The notes under the pieces: generated by a model
Database searches by the model: none
Told to the model about the DNA's origin: nothing
The model's input: the letters and a program-made list of their open reading frames with translations, nothing else
Translations under genes and position numbers: made by a program
Source: Streptomyces sp. SPB162
Lineage (GTDB): Bacteria; Actinomycetota; Actinomycetes; Streptomycetales; Streptomycetaceae
Assembly (NCBI RefSeq): GCF_029504575.1
Contig: NZ_JAQFII010000001.1
Coordinates: forward strand, 5,463,001-5,527,000
DNA: 64,000 nt
Reading direction: 5' to 3'
Shown: positions 8,255 through 16,523 of the stretch, one piece after another
Position numbering within the stretch: the first letter of the stretch is position 1
How the letters are laid out: each line of letters begins with the position of its first letter

Positions 8255-10339
8255 TGGCTGTCTCCTTCGCCCTGCGCCTGGATGGCGGTAATGGCGACCG
8301 TGTTCACGATGTCCTGGACCAGCGCACCGCGCGACAGGTCGTTGACGGGCTTGCGCAGGCCCTGCAGCACCGGTCCGACGGCGACCGCGCCGGCCGACCG
8401 CTGGACCGCCTTGTAGGTGTTGTTGCCGGTGTTCAGGTCCGGGAAGACCAACACGGTGGCCTGGCCCGCCACCGCCGAGTCCGGCATCTTGGTGGCCGCG
8501 ACCGACGGTTCGACGGCCGCGTCGTACTGGATCGGACCGTCGACGGCCAGGTCCGGGCGGCGCTCGCGCACCAGCTCGGTGGCCTTGCGGACCTTGTCGA
8601 CGTCCGCGCCGGAGCCCGAGGTCCCGGTGGAGTACGACAGCATGGCGATCCGCGGCTCCACGCCGAACTGGGCGGCGGTGGCCGCCGCCTGGATGGCGAT
8701 GTCCGCCAGCTGCTCGGCGTCCGGGTCCGGATTGACGGCGCAGTCGCCGTAGACGAGGACCTTGTCGGCCAGGCACATGAAGAAGACCGAGCTGACGATC
8801 GCCGCGCCCGGCGCGGTCTTGATGATCTCGAAGGCCGGGCGGATGGTGGCCGCGGTGGAGTGGACCGCGCCCGACACCATGCCGTCGGCCAGGCCCTCCT
8901 GCACCATCAGGGTGCCGAAGTACGAGACGTCGGAGACGACGTCGTAGGCCAGCTCGTAGGAGACGCCCTTGTGGGCGCGCAGCTCCGCGTACAGCCCGGC
9001 GAACTGGTCGCGCAGCGGTGAGGTCTGCGGGTCGACGACGGTGACGCCCGGCTGGTCGAGGCTGATGCCCAGGTCGGCGGCCTTCTTGCGGATCGCGTCC
9101 TCGTCGCCCAGCAGGGTCAGGTCGCACACCCCGCGCCGCAGCAGCACCTCGGCGGCGTGCAGGATGCGCTCCTCGGTGCCCTCCGGCAGGACGATGCGCC
9201 GCCGCCCGGACCTGGCCCGTTCGATCAGGGTGTGCTCGAACATCATCGGGGTGACGCGCTCGCTGCGCGCGACCGACAGCCGCTGCGTCAACTCGGCGGT
9301 GTCCACGTGTGTTTCGAACAGCCCGAGCGCGGTCTCCGCCTTGCGCGGGGTGCCCGCGCCGAGCTTGCCGTCCAGCGCGAACAGCTCGGCCGCGGTGGGG
9401 AAGCTGCCGGCGGCGACCGCGATCACCGGGGTGCCGGGCGCGAGCCGTGCCGCCAGCGCCAGGATGTCCGGGCCCGGCCGCTCGTCGAGGGTGAGGAGCA
9501 CGCCCGCGATCGGCGGCGCACTCGCCGAGTGCGCGGCGAGCGAGCCGATGATGAGGTCGGCGCGGTCGCCGGGGGTCACCACCAGGCAGCCGGGGGTCAG
9601 CGCGGGCAGGAAGGCGGGGAGCATCGCGCCGCCGAAGACGAAGTCCAGCGCGTCGCGGGAGAGCCCGGCCTCGTCGCCGAGCAGGACGTCCGCGCCGAGT
9701 GCCTCGACGATCTGCGTCACCGTGGGCGCCGACAGCGCGGGCTCCTCGGGGATGACGTAGACGGGCACCTCGGGACGGTGGGCGAGCCGGCGGGCCGGCC
9801 TCGGCGGCCTCCGCCGGGTCGACCCGGTTGGCGACCACGGCGATGACGTCGCAGCCGAGGTTGGTGTAGGCGAGACAGGCGTTGCGGACCTCGGAGACGA
9901 CCGCTTCGGCCGTCTGGTCGATGCCGCCGACCACCGGCAGCACGGAGGCGCCGCATTCGTTGGCGAGCCGGGCGTTGATGCCCAGCTCGGCCGGGAGATT
10001 GGTCTGCGCGAAGTCGGAGCCCAGGATCAGCACCGCCTCGTACTCCCGGGCGACCTCGTGGAAGCCCTCGACCAGCCGGGCGGTCAGCGCGTCCTGCCCC
10101 TGCTCGGCCTGGAGCGCCGCCGCCGCCTCGTACCCCATGCCGTAGACCGTGGACGGGTCCTGCGTCAGCCGGTAGCGGCTGCGCAGCAGGTCGAACAGCC
10201 GGTCGGGCCCGTCGTGCATCAGCGGCCGGAACACCCCCACCCGGTCGACCTGCCGGGTCAGGAGCTCCATCACCCCCAGCTCGACCACCTGGCGGCCGTC
10301 GCCGCGGCCGATCCCCGTTACATAGACGCTGCGCGTCAC
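8251..10339 (-). pseudogene. pta: Phosphate acetyltransferase (DRTGG-type), frameshifted
   Basis: Phosphate acetyltransferase interconverts acetyl-CoA and acetyl phosphate and works with AckA. The N-terminal P-loop-like/AAA_26 region (about 170 residues from VYVTGIG) is in one frame. The DRTGG domain and the C-terminal catalytic domain (MMFEHTLIERARSG, STGTSGSGADV, FPDLNTGNNTYK) continue in another. The switch lies at GGGCCGGCC, 9792-9800 on the plus strand; deleting one base restores a 695-residue protein of usual length. I chose the GTG at 10339 because GGAGAA lies just upstream, between it and the ATG at 10357. Overlap with ackA suggests coupled translation. Confidence 0.85.
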
Positions 10340-10893
10340 GCGCGTTCTCCGATCCATCGTCGCGCTGGGTTGCTCTTCATCGCTGCTGTATCACTACTGC
10401 TCTCGCCGCTTCTCGATCCGCACTTCCCGATGGGGCTGGATCCCGCCGCCGCTTTCCGGTTCGTGCCTACCCCAAGACGCTAACGCGACGCTGGTGCCGT
10501 CGCTTGCCGACACCGGGCACGCGCCGCGGTGACGATCGGCCCGCCTCACGATGCCATCCGCCCGTTCACCGGGGACAATGGCCCCGGCTCAGAACCCGGC
10601 AGCGACACTTTGGCCTTCCGCAAGCGTGGTGCGGGACCGTACTCATCCGCCCGGACCGCTCCGCGTCCCCGGGGCGCGGGGCGGTACGCATCACTCCATG
10701 CTTCCCATAGGGTGAAATAGCGTGATGCGGGAGGAGCGACGGTCAAGCCGCCGGGCGGGGGCGTCGCGGCGAATCCAGCCTGTGTCGAGGTGGACATGGA
10801 GTATGTCGATCCGGACCCGCGGTCCCGCGGGTCCGACCCGACCTCCGCCCCCGCAGCACCCCAGACCCCGAACCATCCAGGAGAGACCAGCCC
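10340..10893. promoter_or_regulatory. Divergent promoter region between pta and pfkA
   Basis: These 554 bp hold no credible gene and must carry the promoters for pta-ackA (leftward) and pfkA (rightward). A short stem CCGGGG/CCCCGG is centred near 10573. An AT-richer patch around 10700-10720 (CATAGGGTGAAATAG) could include a minus-10 box for pfkA, but no matching minus-35 is clear. No Rex-type operator was found. Confidence 0.35.
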
Positions 10894-11919
10894 ATGCGTA
10901 TCGGAGTCCTCACCGCAGGCGGCGACTGCCCCGGCCTCAACGCCGTCATCCGGTCGGTCGTGCACCGCGCGCTCACCGGGCACGGCGACGAGGTCATCGG
11001 CTTCGAGGACGGCTTCGTCGGGCTGCTCGAAGGCCGCTTCCGGCCGCTCGGCCTCAACTCGGTCAGCGGCATCCTGGCCCGCGGCGGCACCATCCTCGGC
11101 TCGGCGCGCCTGGAGCGCGGGCGGCTGCGCGAGGCCGCGGACAACGCCGAGGAGCTGTGCCGCCAGTACGGCATCGACGCCCTCATCCCGATCGGCGGCG
11201 AAGGCACCCTGACCGCCGCCAAGATGCTGTCGGACGCCGGGATGCCGGTCGTCGGCGTGCCGAAGACCATCGACAACGACATCTCCGCCACCGACCGCAC
11301 GTTCGGCTTCGACACCGCCGTCATGGTTGCCACCGAGGCCATCGACCGGTTGAAGACCACCGCCGAGTCCCACCAGCGCGTCATGGTGGTCGAGGTGATG
11401 GGCCGGCACGCGGGCTGGATCGCCCTGGAGTCCGGCATGGCAGGCGGCGCGCACGGCATCTGCGTCCCGGAGCGGCCGTTCGACCCCGCCGACCTGGTCG
11501 CGATGGTCGAGGAGCGCTTCGCGCGCGGCAAGAAGTTCGCCGTCATCTGCGTCGCCGAGGGCGCGCACCCCGCCGCGGGGACCATGGACTACGGCGTCGG
11601 CGCGGTCGACAAGTTCGGACACGAGCGGTTCGGCGGCATCGGCACCCGGCTCGCCGTGGAACTGGAGAAGCGCCTCGGCAAGGAGGCGCGCCCCGTCATC
11701 CTCGGCCACGTCCAGCGCGGCGGCGTCCCCACGGCCTACGACCGGGTGCTGGCCAACCGCTTCGGTTGGCACGCGGTGGAAGGCGTCCACAAGGGGGCCT
11801 TCGGGCACATGACCGCGCTGCGCGGCACCCAGATCGAGATGGTGCCGCTCGCGGACGCGGTCGTCGAGCTGAAGCGGGTTCCGGACGAGCGGATGGACGA
11901 GGCCGAGTCGGTCTTCTGA
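10894..11919 (+). CDS. pfkA: 6-phosphofructokinase
   Basis: PfkA phosphorylates fructose 6-phosphate to the 1,6-bisphosphate, the committing step of glycolysis. The 341-residue protein shows TAGGDCPGLNA, the phosphate-binding GGEGTLTAAK, the catalytic PKTIDNDI, MGRHAGW and the C-terminal LGHVQRGG. The glycine after GGE favours ATP over pyrophosphate as donor. The lysine in PKTIDND (glycine in the classical E. coli enzyme) places it in the actinobacterial group with Gly104/Lys124-type signatures. The ATG at 10894 has AGGAGA upstream. It is single and is closed by a 20-bp hairpin overlapping its stop codon. Confidence 0.95.
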   Translation: MRIGVLTAGGDCPGLNAVIRSVVHRALTGHGDEVIGFEDGFVGLLEGRFRPLGLNSVSGILARGGTILGSARLERGRLREAADNAEELCRQYGIDALIPIGGEGTLTAAKMLSDAGMPVVGVPKTIDNDISATDRTFGFDTAVMVATEAIDRLKTTAESHQRVMVVEVMGRHAGWIALESGMAGGAHGICVPERPFDPADLVAMVEERFARGKKFAVICVAEGAHPAAGTMDYGVGAVDKFGHERFGGIGTRLAVELEKRLGKEARPVILGHVQRGGVPTAYDRVLANRFGWHAVEGVHKGAFGHMTALRGTQIEMVPLADAVVELKRVPDERMDEAESVF

Positions 11920-11961
11920 GCGGGGCCGCGGCGGGGGTCCCCCCCCGCCGCGGCCCCGCTC
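11918..11961. terminator. Bidirectional terminator after pfkA
   Basis: A perfect 20-bp stem (11918-11937 with 11942-11961) with loop TCCC begins inside the pfkA stop codon and ends 10 nt before the stop of the convergent oxidoreductase gene. Confidence 0.8.
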
Positions 11962-11971
11962 AGGCCTCCGG

Positions 11972-12487
11972 TCAGCCGACCGTGAGGACGATCTTGCCGG
12001 TGTGGTGGCCGTGCTCGCTGGCGCGGTGCGCCTCGGCGGCGTCCGCCAGCGGGTACGTGGCCGCGATGCGCACCTGCAGCGCGCCGTCCGCGTGCAGCGC
12101 CAGCGCGCCGGCCAGCGCCGCCTCCGTGCGGTCCTGGCCGGGACCGCCGCCGCCGGAGAAGCGCACCTGGTGGACGGCGGCGTTCTGCGCGTCGGCGATG
12201 GTCACCACCCGCTCAGGGCCGCCGGCCGCGTCACCGACCGCCAGGCCCGTGACGCCCTCGCCGACCGCCTCCACCGTGCCGGACGCCTCCAGGCCCGGTA
12301 CGTGGGGCAGTTCCACCGGGAAGACGGCGGACATCGCACCGCTGCGGATCTTCGCGTCGAGCGGGTTCACCCCGGCGGCTCGCACAGCCACGCGCACCTG
12401 GCCGGGACCGGGATCGGGTACGTCGACATCGGTCGGCCGCAGGACATCGGCGTCGCCGTAGGTCGCGAACGCGATGGCTTTCGTCAT
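11972..12487 (-). pseudogene. Zinc-type quinone oxidoreductase with internal deletion
   Basis: The reading frame is open from the ATG at 12487 (MTKAIAFATYGDADVLR) to the stop, giving 171 residues. Members of this medium-chain reductase family have about 305-310. The N-terminal GroES-like part (to about residue 85, LAVGD) is joined directly to the C-terminal part (GGPERVVTIAD onward, about 12239). The whole NADPH-binding Rossmann fold between them, including the expected AxxGxxG motif, is missing. The protein therefore cannot bind its cofactor in the normal way and is called a remnant. The fusion is in frame, so a stable truncated protein could still be made. It diverges from the LuxR-type gene. 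Confidence 0.75.
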
Positions 12488-12511
12488 GGGAGTACTCCTC
12501 GAAAAGGTGAG

Positions 12512-12609
12512 CCGAACCGTTCGGGCCCGGCTTGTCGTCGTGCTCACAGCCTGGCTCCCGCGTCCCGCGGACCCGCCCCGCCTTTCGGGCGGTCCCACCT
12601 GTCCGAAAG
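12512..12609. promoter_or_regulatory. Divergent regulatory region with two inverted repeats
   Basis: The 162 bp between the oxidoreductase remnant and the LuxR-type gene contain CCGAAC-C-GTTCGG (12512-12524), which lies just upstream of the oxidoreductase start, and CTTTCGG/CCGAAAG (12582-12588 with 12603-12609). Either may be an operator. The LuxR-type gene has no ribosome site; a TACGGT box 7 nt before its ATG would fit a leaderless transcript. Confidence 0.35.
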
Positions 12610-12649
12610 ACCAGTCGGAACCGGCAGTGCGCCCAGTACGGTCGACGTT

Positions 12650-13934
12650 ATGGAATCGAGCGCCTGGACCGACCCGGAACACGCCCTGACGGTCGCCCTG
12701 GAGGTGATCCGGGCTCCGCTCGGGCAGACCCTGCCGACCCTGTCCGCGGTACTGGACGGCCTGATCCCGCACCGGGCCGCGGCGAAGCTCACCGGGTACT
12801 GCGCGCACTTTCCGATGAAGACCTCGGGCGCGGCCGAGGTCACCGAGCGGATCACCAGCGCGGAGCTGAGCCGGCTGGCCGGTGTCGTTCCGGTCGGCCG
12901 CCCCTGGCAGGGCGAGGCCGTCGTGGCGGGCGCCACCCGGCAGGTCTTCGCGGCCGCCTCCGCCTCCGCGGCGAGCAACGGGGCGCTGCTGGTCCTCATC
13001 GACACTCCCGTGCGGCCGCTGCCGGCGGCCACCGTCCGGGTCGTCCAGCGGCTGTGGGACCTGGTCGGCGTCCACCTGGACTACCGGGCGAGCGAAGCGG
13101 CGCCCACGCAGGCCGCCCGGTCCCGCGCCACGGCCGGTGAGCGGGCCAGGGTCATCGCCGAGCTCGGCGAAGCGCAGGCGGCGGTCCTGACCGGGCTGCT
13201 CGGCACGCTGCGCTCCAGGAACCTGGACGACGCCACCGCCCGCCGCACCGCCACCGAGCTCGCCGTCTCCGCCATGATCGAACTGCGCTCGGCGGGCCGG
13301 CCGCGAACAGGACCTCGCCGAGCAGCCCGCCGACGCCGCGTTCGCCCGGATCGCCGCCGAACTCGACCCGCTGGTGCGGTACGGGCCGGTCCGACTCGAC
13401 CTGCGCGCCCCGGACTCCACGCGGTCGCTGCCCCTCGACATCGCGCACGCCGCCCGCGCGGCGACCCGCGCGGTGGTGCTGGCCATGCTGGAGCAGGAGG
13501 AGCTGGGCCGGATCCACGTCGGCTGGCAGGTCGAGGACGACAACCTGCGGTTCACCGTCCGCGACGACGGGCCGGGTTCACCGGCTCCCGAGGCGCTCAC
13601 CGTCCACCGCGTCAACGACCGGCTCACGGCCCTCGGCGGCCGGCTGGTCCTCGACGCGGTCCCCGGCTGGGGCACCACGGTCACCGGCACCGTCCCGCTG
13701 GGACCGGTCGCCGCCCCGGCCGTCCATCCGCTCGCCGCGCTCGGCGGCCGTGAGTCGGAGGTGCTCGAACACCTCGCGCTGGGACACCGCAACCGGGCCA
13801 TCGCCGCGGACCTGCACATCAGCGAGTCCACGGTGAAGTTCCACGTCGCCAACATCCTGCACAAGCTCGGTGTCGGCACCCGTGGCGAGGCCGCCGCACT
13901 GGCCAGGTCCACAGGGGACATTGCGGCTGCTTGA
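12650..13934 (+). pseudogene. LuxR/NarL-type regulator with ATPase-like domain, frameshifted
   Basis: The protein resembles a GAF-like/HATPase plus HTH regulator. The first part (to about 13300) has a sensor-like region and a helical segment (ERARVIAELGEAQAAVL). The second part has an ATP-binding-like segment (IHVGWQVEDDNLRFTVRDDGPGSP) and a LuxR helix-turn-helix (GGRESEVLEHLALGHRNRAIAADLHISESTVKFHV read in pieces) at the C-terminus. The two parts are in different frames; the switch is at GGGCCGGCC, 13294-13302. Removing one base restores 427 residues with continuous similarity (ELRSAGGREQDLAEQ). The ATG at 12650 lacks a Shine-Dalgarno and may be leaderless. It may control the divergent oxidoreductase. 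Confidence 0.7.
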
Positions 13935-14045
13935 CGGACGATTGGCCATAAGTACCCCGAACGAGTCACGCACTTGATCCCGCGGGCACCGGCGGTGCAG
14001 TCTGATCCATCCGACGACGGCGGCGGATGAAAGAGGGTGCCCCGC

Positions 14046-14519
14046 GTGGCGACGACAGTGGACGAGGGGCCCGGTTACGGCTCCGACCACGGCCCGGCCG
14101 ACTGGCGGTGGACGCTGTTCTTCTGTCTGGCGGCCGCGGGGCTGCTCGGCGGCGCGCTGGGCGGCAGCCTCTTCGAACTCACCGAGTACGGCCAGTACAC
14201 GTATCTCGCCCTCGGGCCGATCGTCGGCGGCGCGCTCGGAGCGGTCTGCGGCGGCCTGGCCGGCGGGTTGCTGGTCTGTCTGCCGCCGCGCTGGGCATTC
14301 GCCCGCGGAGCGGCGCCGGCCGCCGCCGCGGCGGCGGTGCTCGTGCTGGAACTGGGCACCGTCGACGCGTTCACCTCCGAGGGCGCCGTGGAGCAGTTCT
14401 TCTCCGGCGGCCCCGGGCCGGCGATGCTGATCGTCCCCGCACTGGCCGCGGCCGGCGTCGCGCACGCGGTGGCACGCGGCTGCCGGCGGTTCGGGGAAGC
14501 GGCCTCCAACGCCTCGTGA
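14046..14519 (+). CDS. Small integral membrane protein, unknown function
   Basis: The 157-residue protein has about four predicted membrane helices (around residues 20-40, 54-80, 88-105 and 125-145), with small-residue motifs such as LLGGALGGSL and GALGAVCGG. I do not recognise a family. The GTG at 14046 has AAGAGGG at 8 nt; an upstream in-frame GTG at 14037 overlaps that site and is unlikely. It follows the LuxR-type gene on the same strand after 111 nt. Its 3' end carries a 16-bp tandem duplication that also copies the stop codon region. Confidence 0.6.
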   Translation: MATTVDEGPGYGSDHGPADWRWTLFFCLAAAGLLGGALGGSLFELTEYGQYTYLALGPIVGGALGAVCGGLAGGLLVCLPPRWAFARGAAPAAAAAAVLVLELGTVDAFTSEGAVEQFFSGGPGPAMLIVPALAAAGVAHAVARGCRRFGEAASNAS

Positions 14520-14536
14520 CTCCAACGCCTCGTGAC
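14505..14536. repeat. 16-bp tandem duplication over a stop codon
   Basis: TCCAACGCCTCGTGAC occurs at 14505-14520 and again at 14521-14536, with a looser third relative just after it. The first copy contains the TGA of the membrane-protein gene, so the duplication lies directly across its 3' end. Confidence 0.7.
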
Positions 14537-14569
14537 TCCTGCACCTCATGACCCCGGCACCCCGTGACC

Positions 14570-14608
14570 GCGCCCCGGACGACAGCTCGTAGCTGCGGGC
14601 CGGGGCGC
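14570..14608. terminator. Bidirectional terminator
   Basis: GCGCCCCGG/CCGGGGCGC (14570-14578 with 14600-14608) enclose an inner CAGCT/AGCTG hairpin. It lies between the convergent membrane-protein and chitinase genes. Confidence 0.55.
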
Positions 14609-14629
14609 GGAGTTCGGGCGGGGGCGGTG

Positions 14630-15660
14630 TCAGCCGGTGTAGGCGGCGAGCGCCTTGGTGAAGTCCCAGCTGTTCTGGGAGATGCCGCTGCAGGCGTCCG
14701 GGTCGGTGCCCGAGCCGCACTTGCGGTCGCGGTTGACGGACCAGAAGCTGACGCGCGCCAGGTGGTGGCTGGTCGCGTAGGAGATCATCGACCTGAAGTT
14801 CGCGAGGGTGACCTTCTCGCCGGCGCTGTCGGTGATGCCGTTCATCGAGGAGAAGCCGACCTTGCGGTAGGCCGCGTCCGAGGACAGCCCGTAGGCACTG
14901 GCGACGGCGTTCTTCAGGCCGTCGACCGCCGACTTGGTGGTGGCGGCCATGTCGACGGCGCCCTGGTCGTAGTCGAACGGCATGACCGCCCAACCGTCGG
15001 CGTTCAGGCCGGCGGCGGCGCCCTTCTTGATCAGGTCCTTGCCGTTGGAGTCGGGACCGGTGGGGGTGGTACCGAAGGTGACGTAGACCTTCACGTCGCT
15101 GTTGTTGGTCTTGATGATCTTCAGGGCGTCCACGGTGCGCTTGCGGACCGTGGAGTTCTCGACCGCCGACGCCTCGATGTCGATGTCGATGGACTTCAGC
15201 TTGTAGGCGGTGATCGCCTTCTGGTAGGCGCCGGCCAGTGCGGAGGCCGAGGCGCACTTTTCTTCGAGCTTGTTGCCGCTCCAGCCGCCGAACGAGAGAC
15301 GGTGACGTCGCCGCCCGCGCCGCGGATCGCGTTGATCGTCGACTGGTCGGTGCCGCCGGTGAGGCCGCGGTTGCCGTCCCACTTGGGGTTACAGCCGCCG
15401 TCGGAGAGCATGAAGGCCATCGTGAACTGCTTGATGCCGGTGGCCGACATCACGGACGTCGCGGACGGCGGGGTGCCCCAGCCGAGGTACAGGTAGGGCG
15501 CCGCGATGCCGCTGGGGAGAGCGGCGGCCGCCTGCGGGGCGCCCTTCGTGACGGTCGGGGTGGTGGCCTGGGCGGTCGCGCCGAGCGCCGCCGCCGCGGC
15601 GAGACCTACGGTCGCGGCCAGCGCGACGCGGCCGCGGCGGGAGTGCTGGAGAAAGAGCAT
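14630..15660 (-). pseudogene. Secreted GH18 chitinase, frameshifted
   Basis: GH18 chitinases cut chitin by a substrate-assisted mechanism using the Glu of DxDxE. The first part has a Tat/Sec-like signal peptide (about residues 1-32) and the start of the catalytic domain to GGDVTVS. The rest, with SFGGWSG and the catalytic IDIDIEAS, is in another frame. The switch is at the GAGAGA run 15294-15299, where two extra bases (one AG copy) would explain it; removing them gives 342 residues. No binding domain is present. A clear promoter and a palindrome lie upstream. The gene is either misread here or inactive, since the frame is lost before all catalytic residues. Confidence 0.8.
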
Positions 15661-15710
15661 GGGGGAGAACTCCTAGCGTGTACGGGAGTTGGCTCTGGAA
15701 CGCTGCGTGA

Positions 15711-15739
15711 ACGCTAGTGGTCCCGCAACCCGGCGACAA
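15711..15739 (-). promoter_or_regulatory. Promoter of the chitinase gene
   Basis: On the minus strand TTGTCG (15739-15734) and TAGCGT (15716-15711) are separated by exactly 17 nt, a good match to the main vegetative sigma factor of Streptomyces. The transcript would start near 15704, about 44 nt before the ATG. Confidence 0.55.
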
Positions 15740-15748
15740 GAGATTGGT

Positions 15749-15763
15749 TAGGAAAGTTTCCTA
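15749..15763. promoter_or_regulatory. Palindromic operator upstream of chitinase promoter
   Basis: TAGGAAA-G-TTTCCTA is a perfect 7-1-7 palindrome 9 bp upstream of the minus-35 box. From memory, similar AGGAAA/TTTCCT palindromes serve as operators of secreted glycan-degrading enzymes in Streptomyces (CsnR-type ROK regulators); this needs checking. Its place upstream of minus-35 fits activation, or looping repression. Confidence 0.5.
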
Positions 15764-15785
15764 TTGTCACGGGAAGAACGACCGT

Positions 15786-16523
15786 TCAGCTGCCGCCGCG
15801 CCCGTCCCGGCCCGGCCCCGGGGACCAGCGGTAGCTGAGCTCCGGCCGCCCCACCTGCCCGTACTGCGGGCTGCGCACCGCGCGTCCGGTGTCCACCAGG
15901 TGTTCCAGATAGCGCCGGGCGGTGATACGCGAGACGCCGACGGCGGCCGCCGCCGCGTTCGCCGAGATTCCGTCGTCCGCCTCGCGCAGCGCGGTCGTGA
16001 CGGCCTCCAGCGTCGGGCCGCTGAGCCCCTTCGGCAGCACGGGCGACTCCGGGCTGCGCAGCGACGCCAGGGCCCGGTCCACCTCGTCCTGCCCCGAGGC
16101 CTCGCCGCCGGCCAGCTCGCGGCGGAACCGGGCCCACCGGTCGAGGCGGTCGCGCAGGGTGGGGAAGGTGAACGGCTTCAGCAGGTACTGGACGACGCCG
16201 GCGGAGACCGCCTGCCGCACCACCCCCAGGTCGCGGGCGGAGGTCACCGCGATGACGTCGGCGGTGTGGCCGGCCGCCCGCATCGCCTGGACGACCTGCA
16301 GACCGTGCCCGTCCGGCAGATGGAGGTCGAGCAGCACCAGGTCCACCGGGTGCTGGCGGCAGAAGCGGAGCGCGTCCCCGCCGGAGTGCACCGTGCCGAC
16401 GACCGTGAAACCGGCCACCCGCTCCACGTACAGCGCGTGCGCCGCGGCGGCGATCGGATCGTCCTCGACCACCAGGACGCGGCTGGCGCCGGCGGCGTCG
16501 TTCCGACCGGTGGTTCCGCTCAT
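15786..16523 (-). CDS. Response regulator, DcuR/CitB type
   Basis: The 245-residue protein has an N-terminal receiver domain (about residues 14-130) with acidic VVEDD, the phospho-acceptor Asp in LVLLDLHLPDG, and the switch Thr/Lys region VTSARD and LLKPF. A linker leads to a C-terminal winged-helix segment (GISANAAAAAVGVSRITARRYL as the recognition region, given here by its ends at about residues 180-205). It belongs to the family regulating C4-dicarboxylate or citrate uptake. Its ATG overlaps the kinase stop by 4 nt, so the pair is co-translated. The divergent dctA gene is the obvious target. Confidence 0.9.
   Translation of the reverse strand: MSGTTGRNDAAGASRVLVVEDDPIAAAAHALYVERVAGFTVVGTVHSGGDALRFCRQHPVDLVLLDLHLPDGHGLQVVQAMRAAGHTADVIAVTSARDLGVVRQAVSAGVVQYLLKPFTFPTLRDRLDRWARFRRELAGGEASGQDEVDRALASLRSPESPVLPKGLSGPTLEAVTTALREADDGISANAAAAAVGVSRITARRYLEHLVDTGRAVRSPQYGQVGRPELSYRWSPGPGRDGRGGS

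Noticed and set aside
6944-10357. One very long minus-strand frame seeming to fuse Pta and AckA
   Set aside because: The middle part is meaningless in that frame. The true Pta C-terminus and AckA N-terminus follow normal starts and stops with a 4-nt overlap, and the long frame results from two frameshifts in high-GC sequence.
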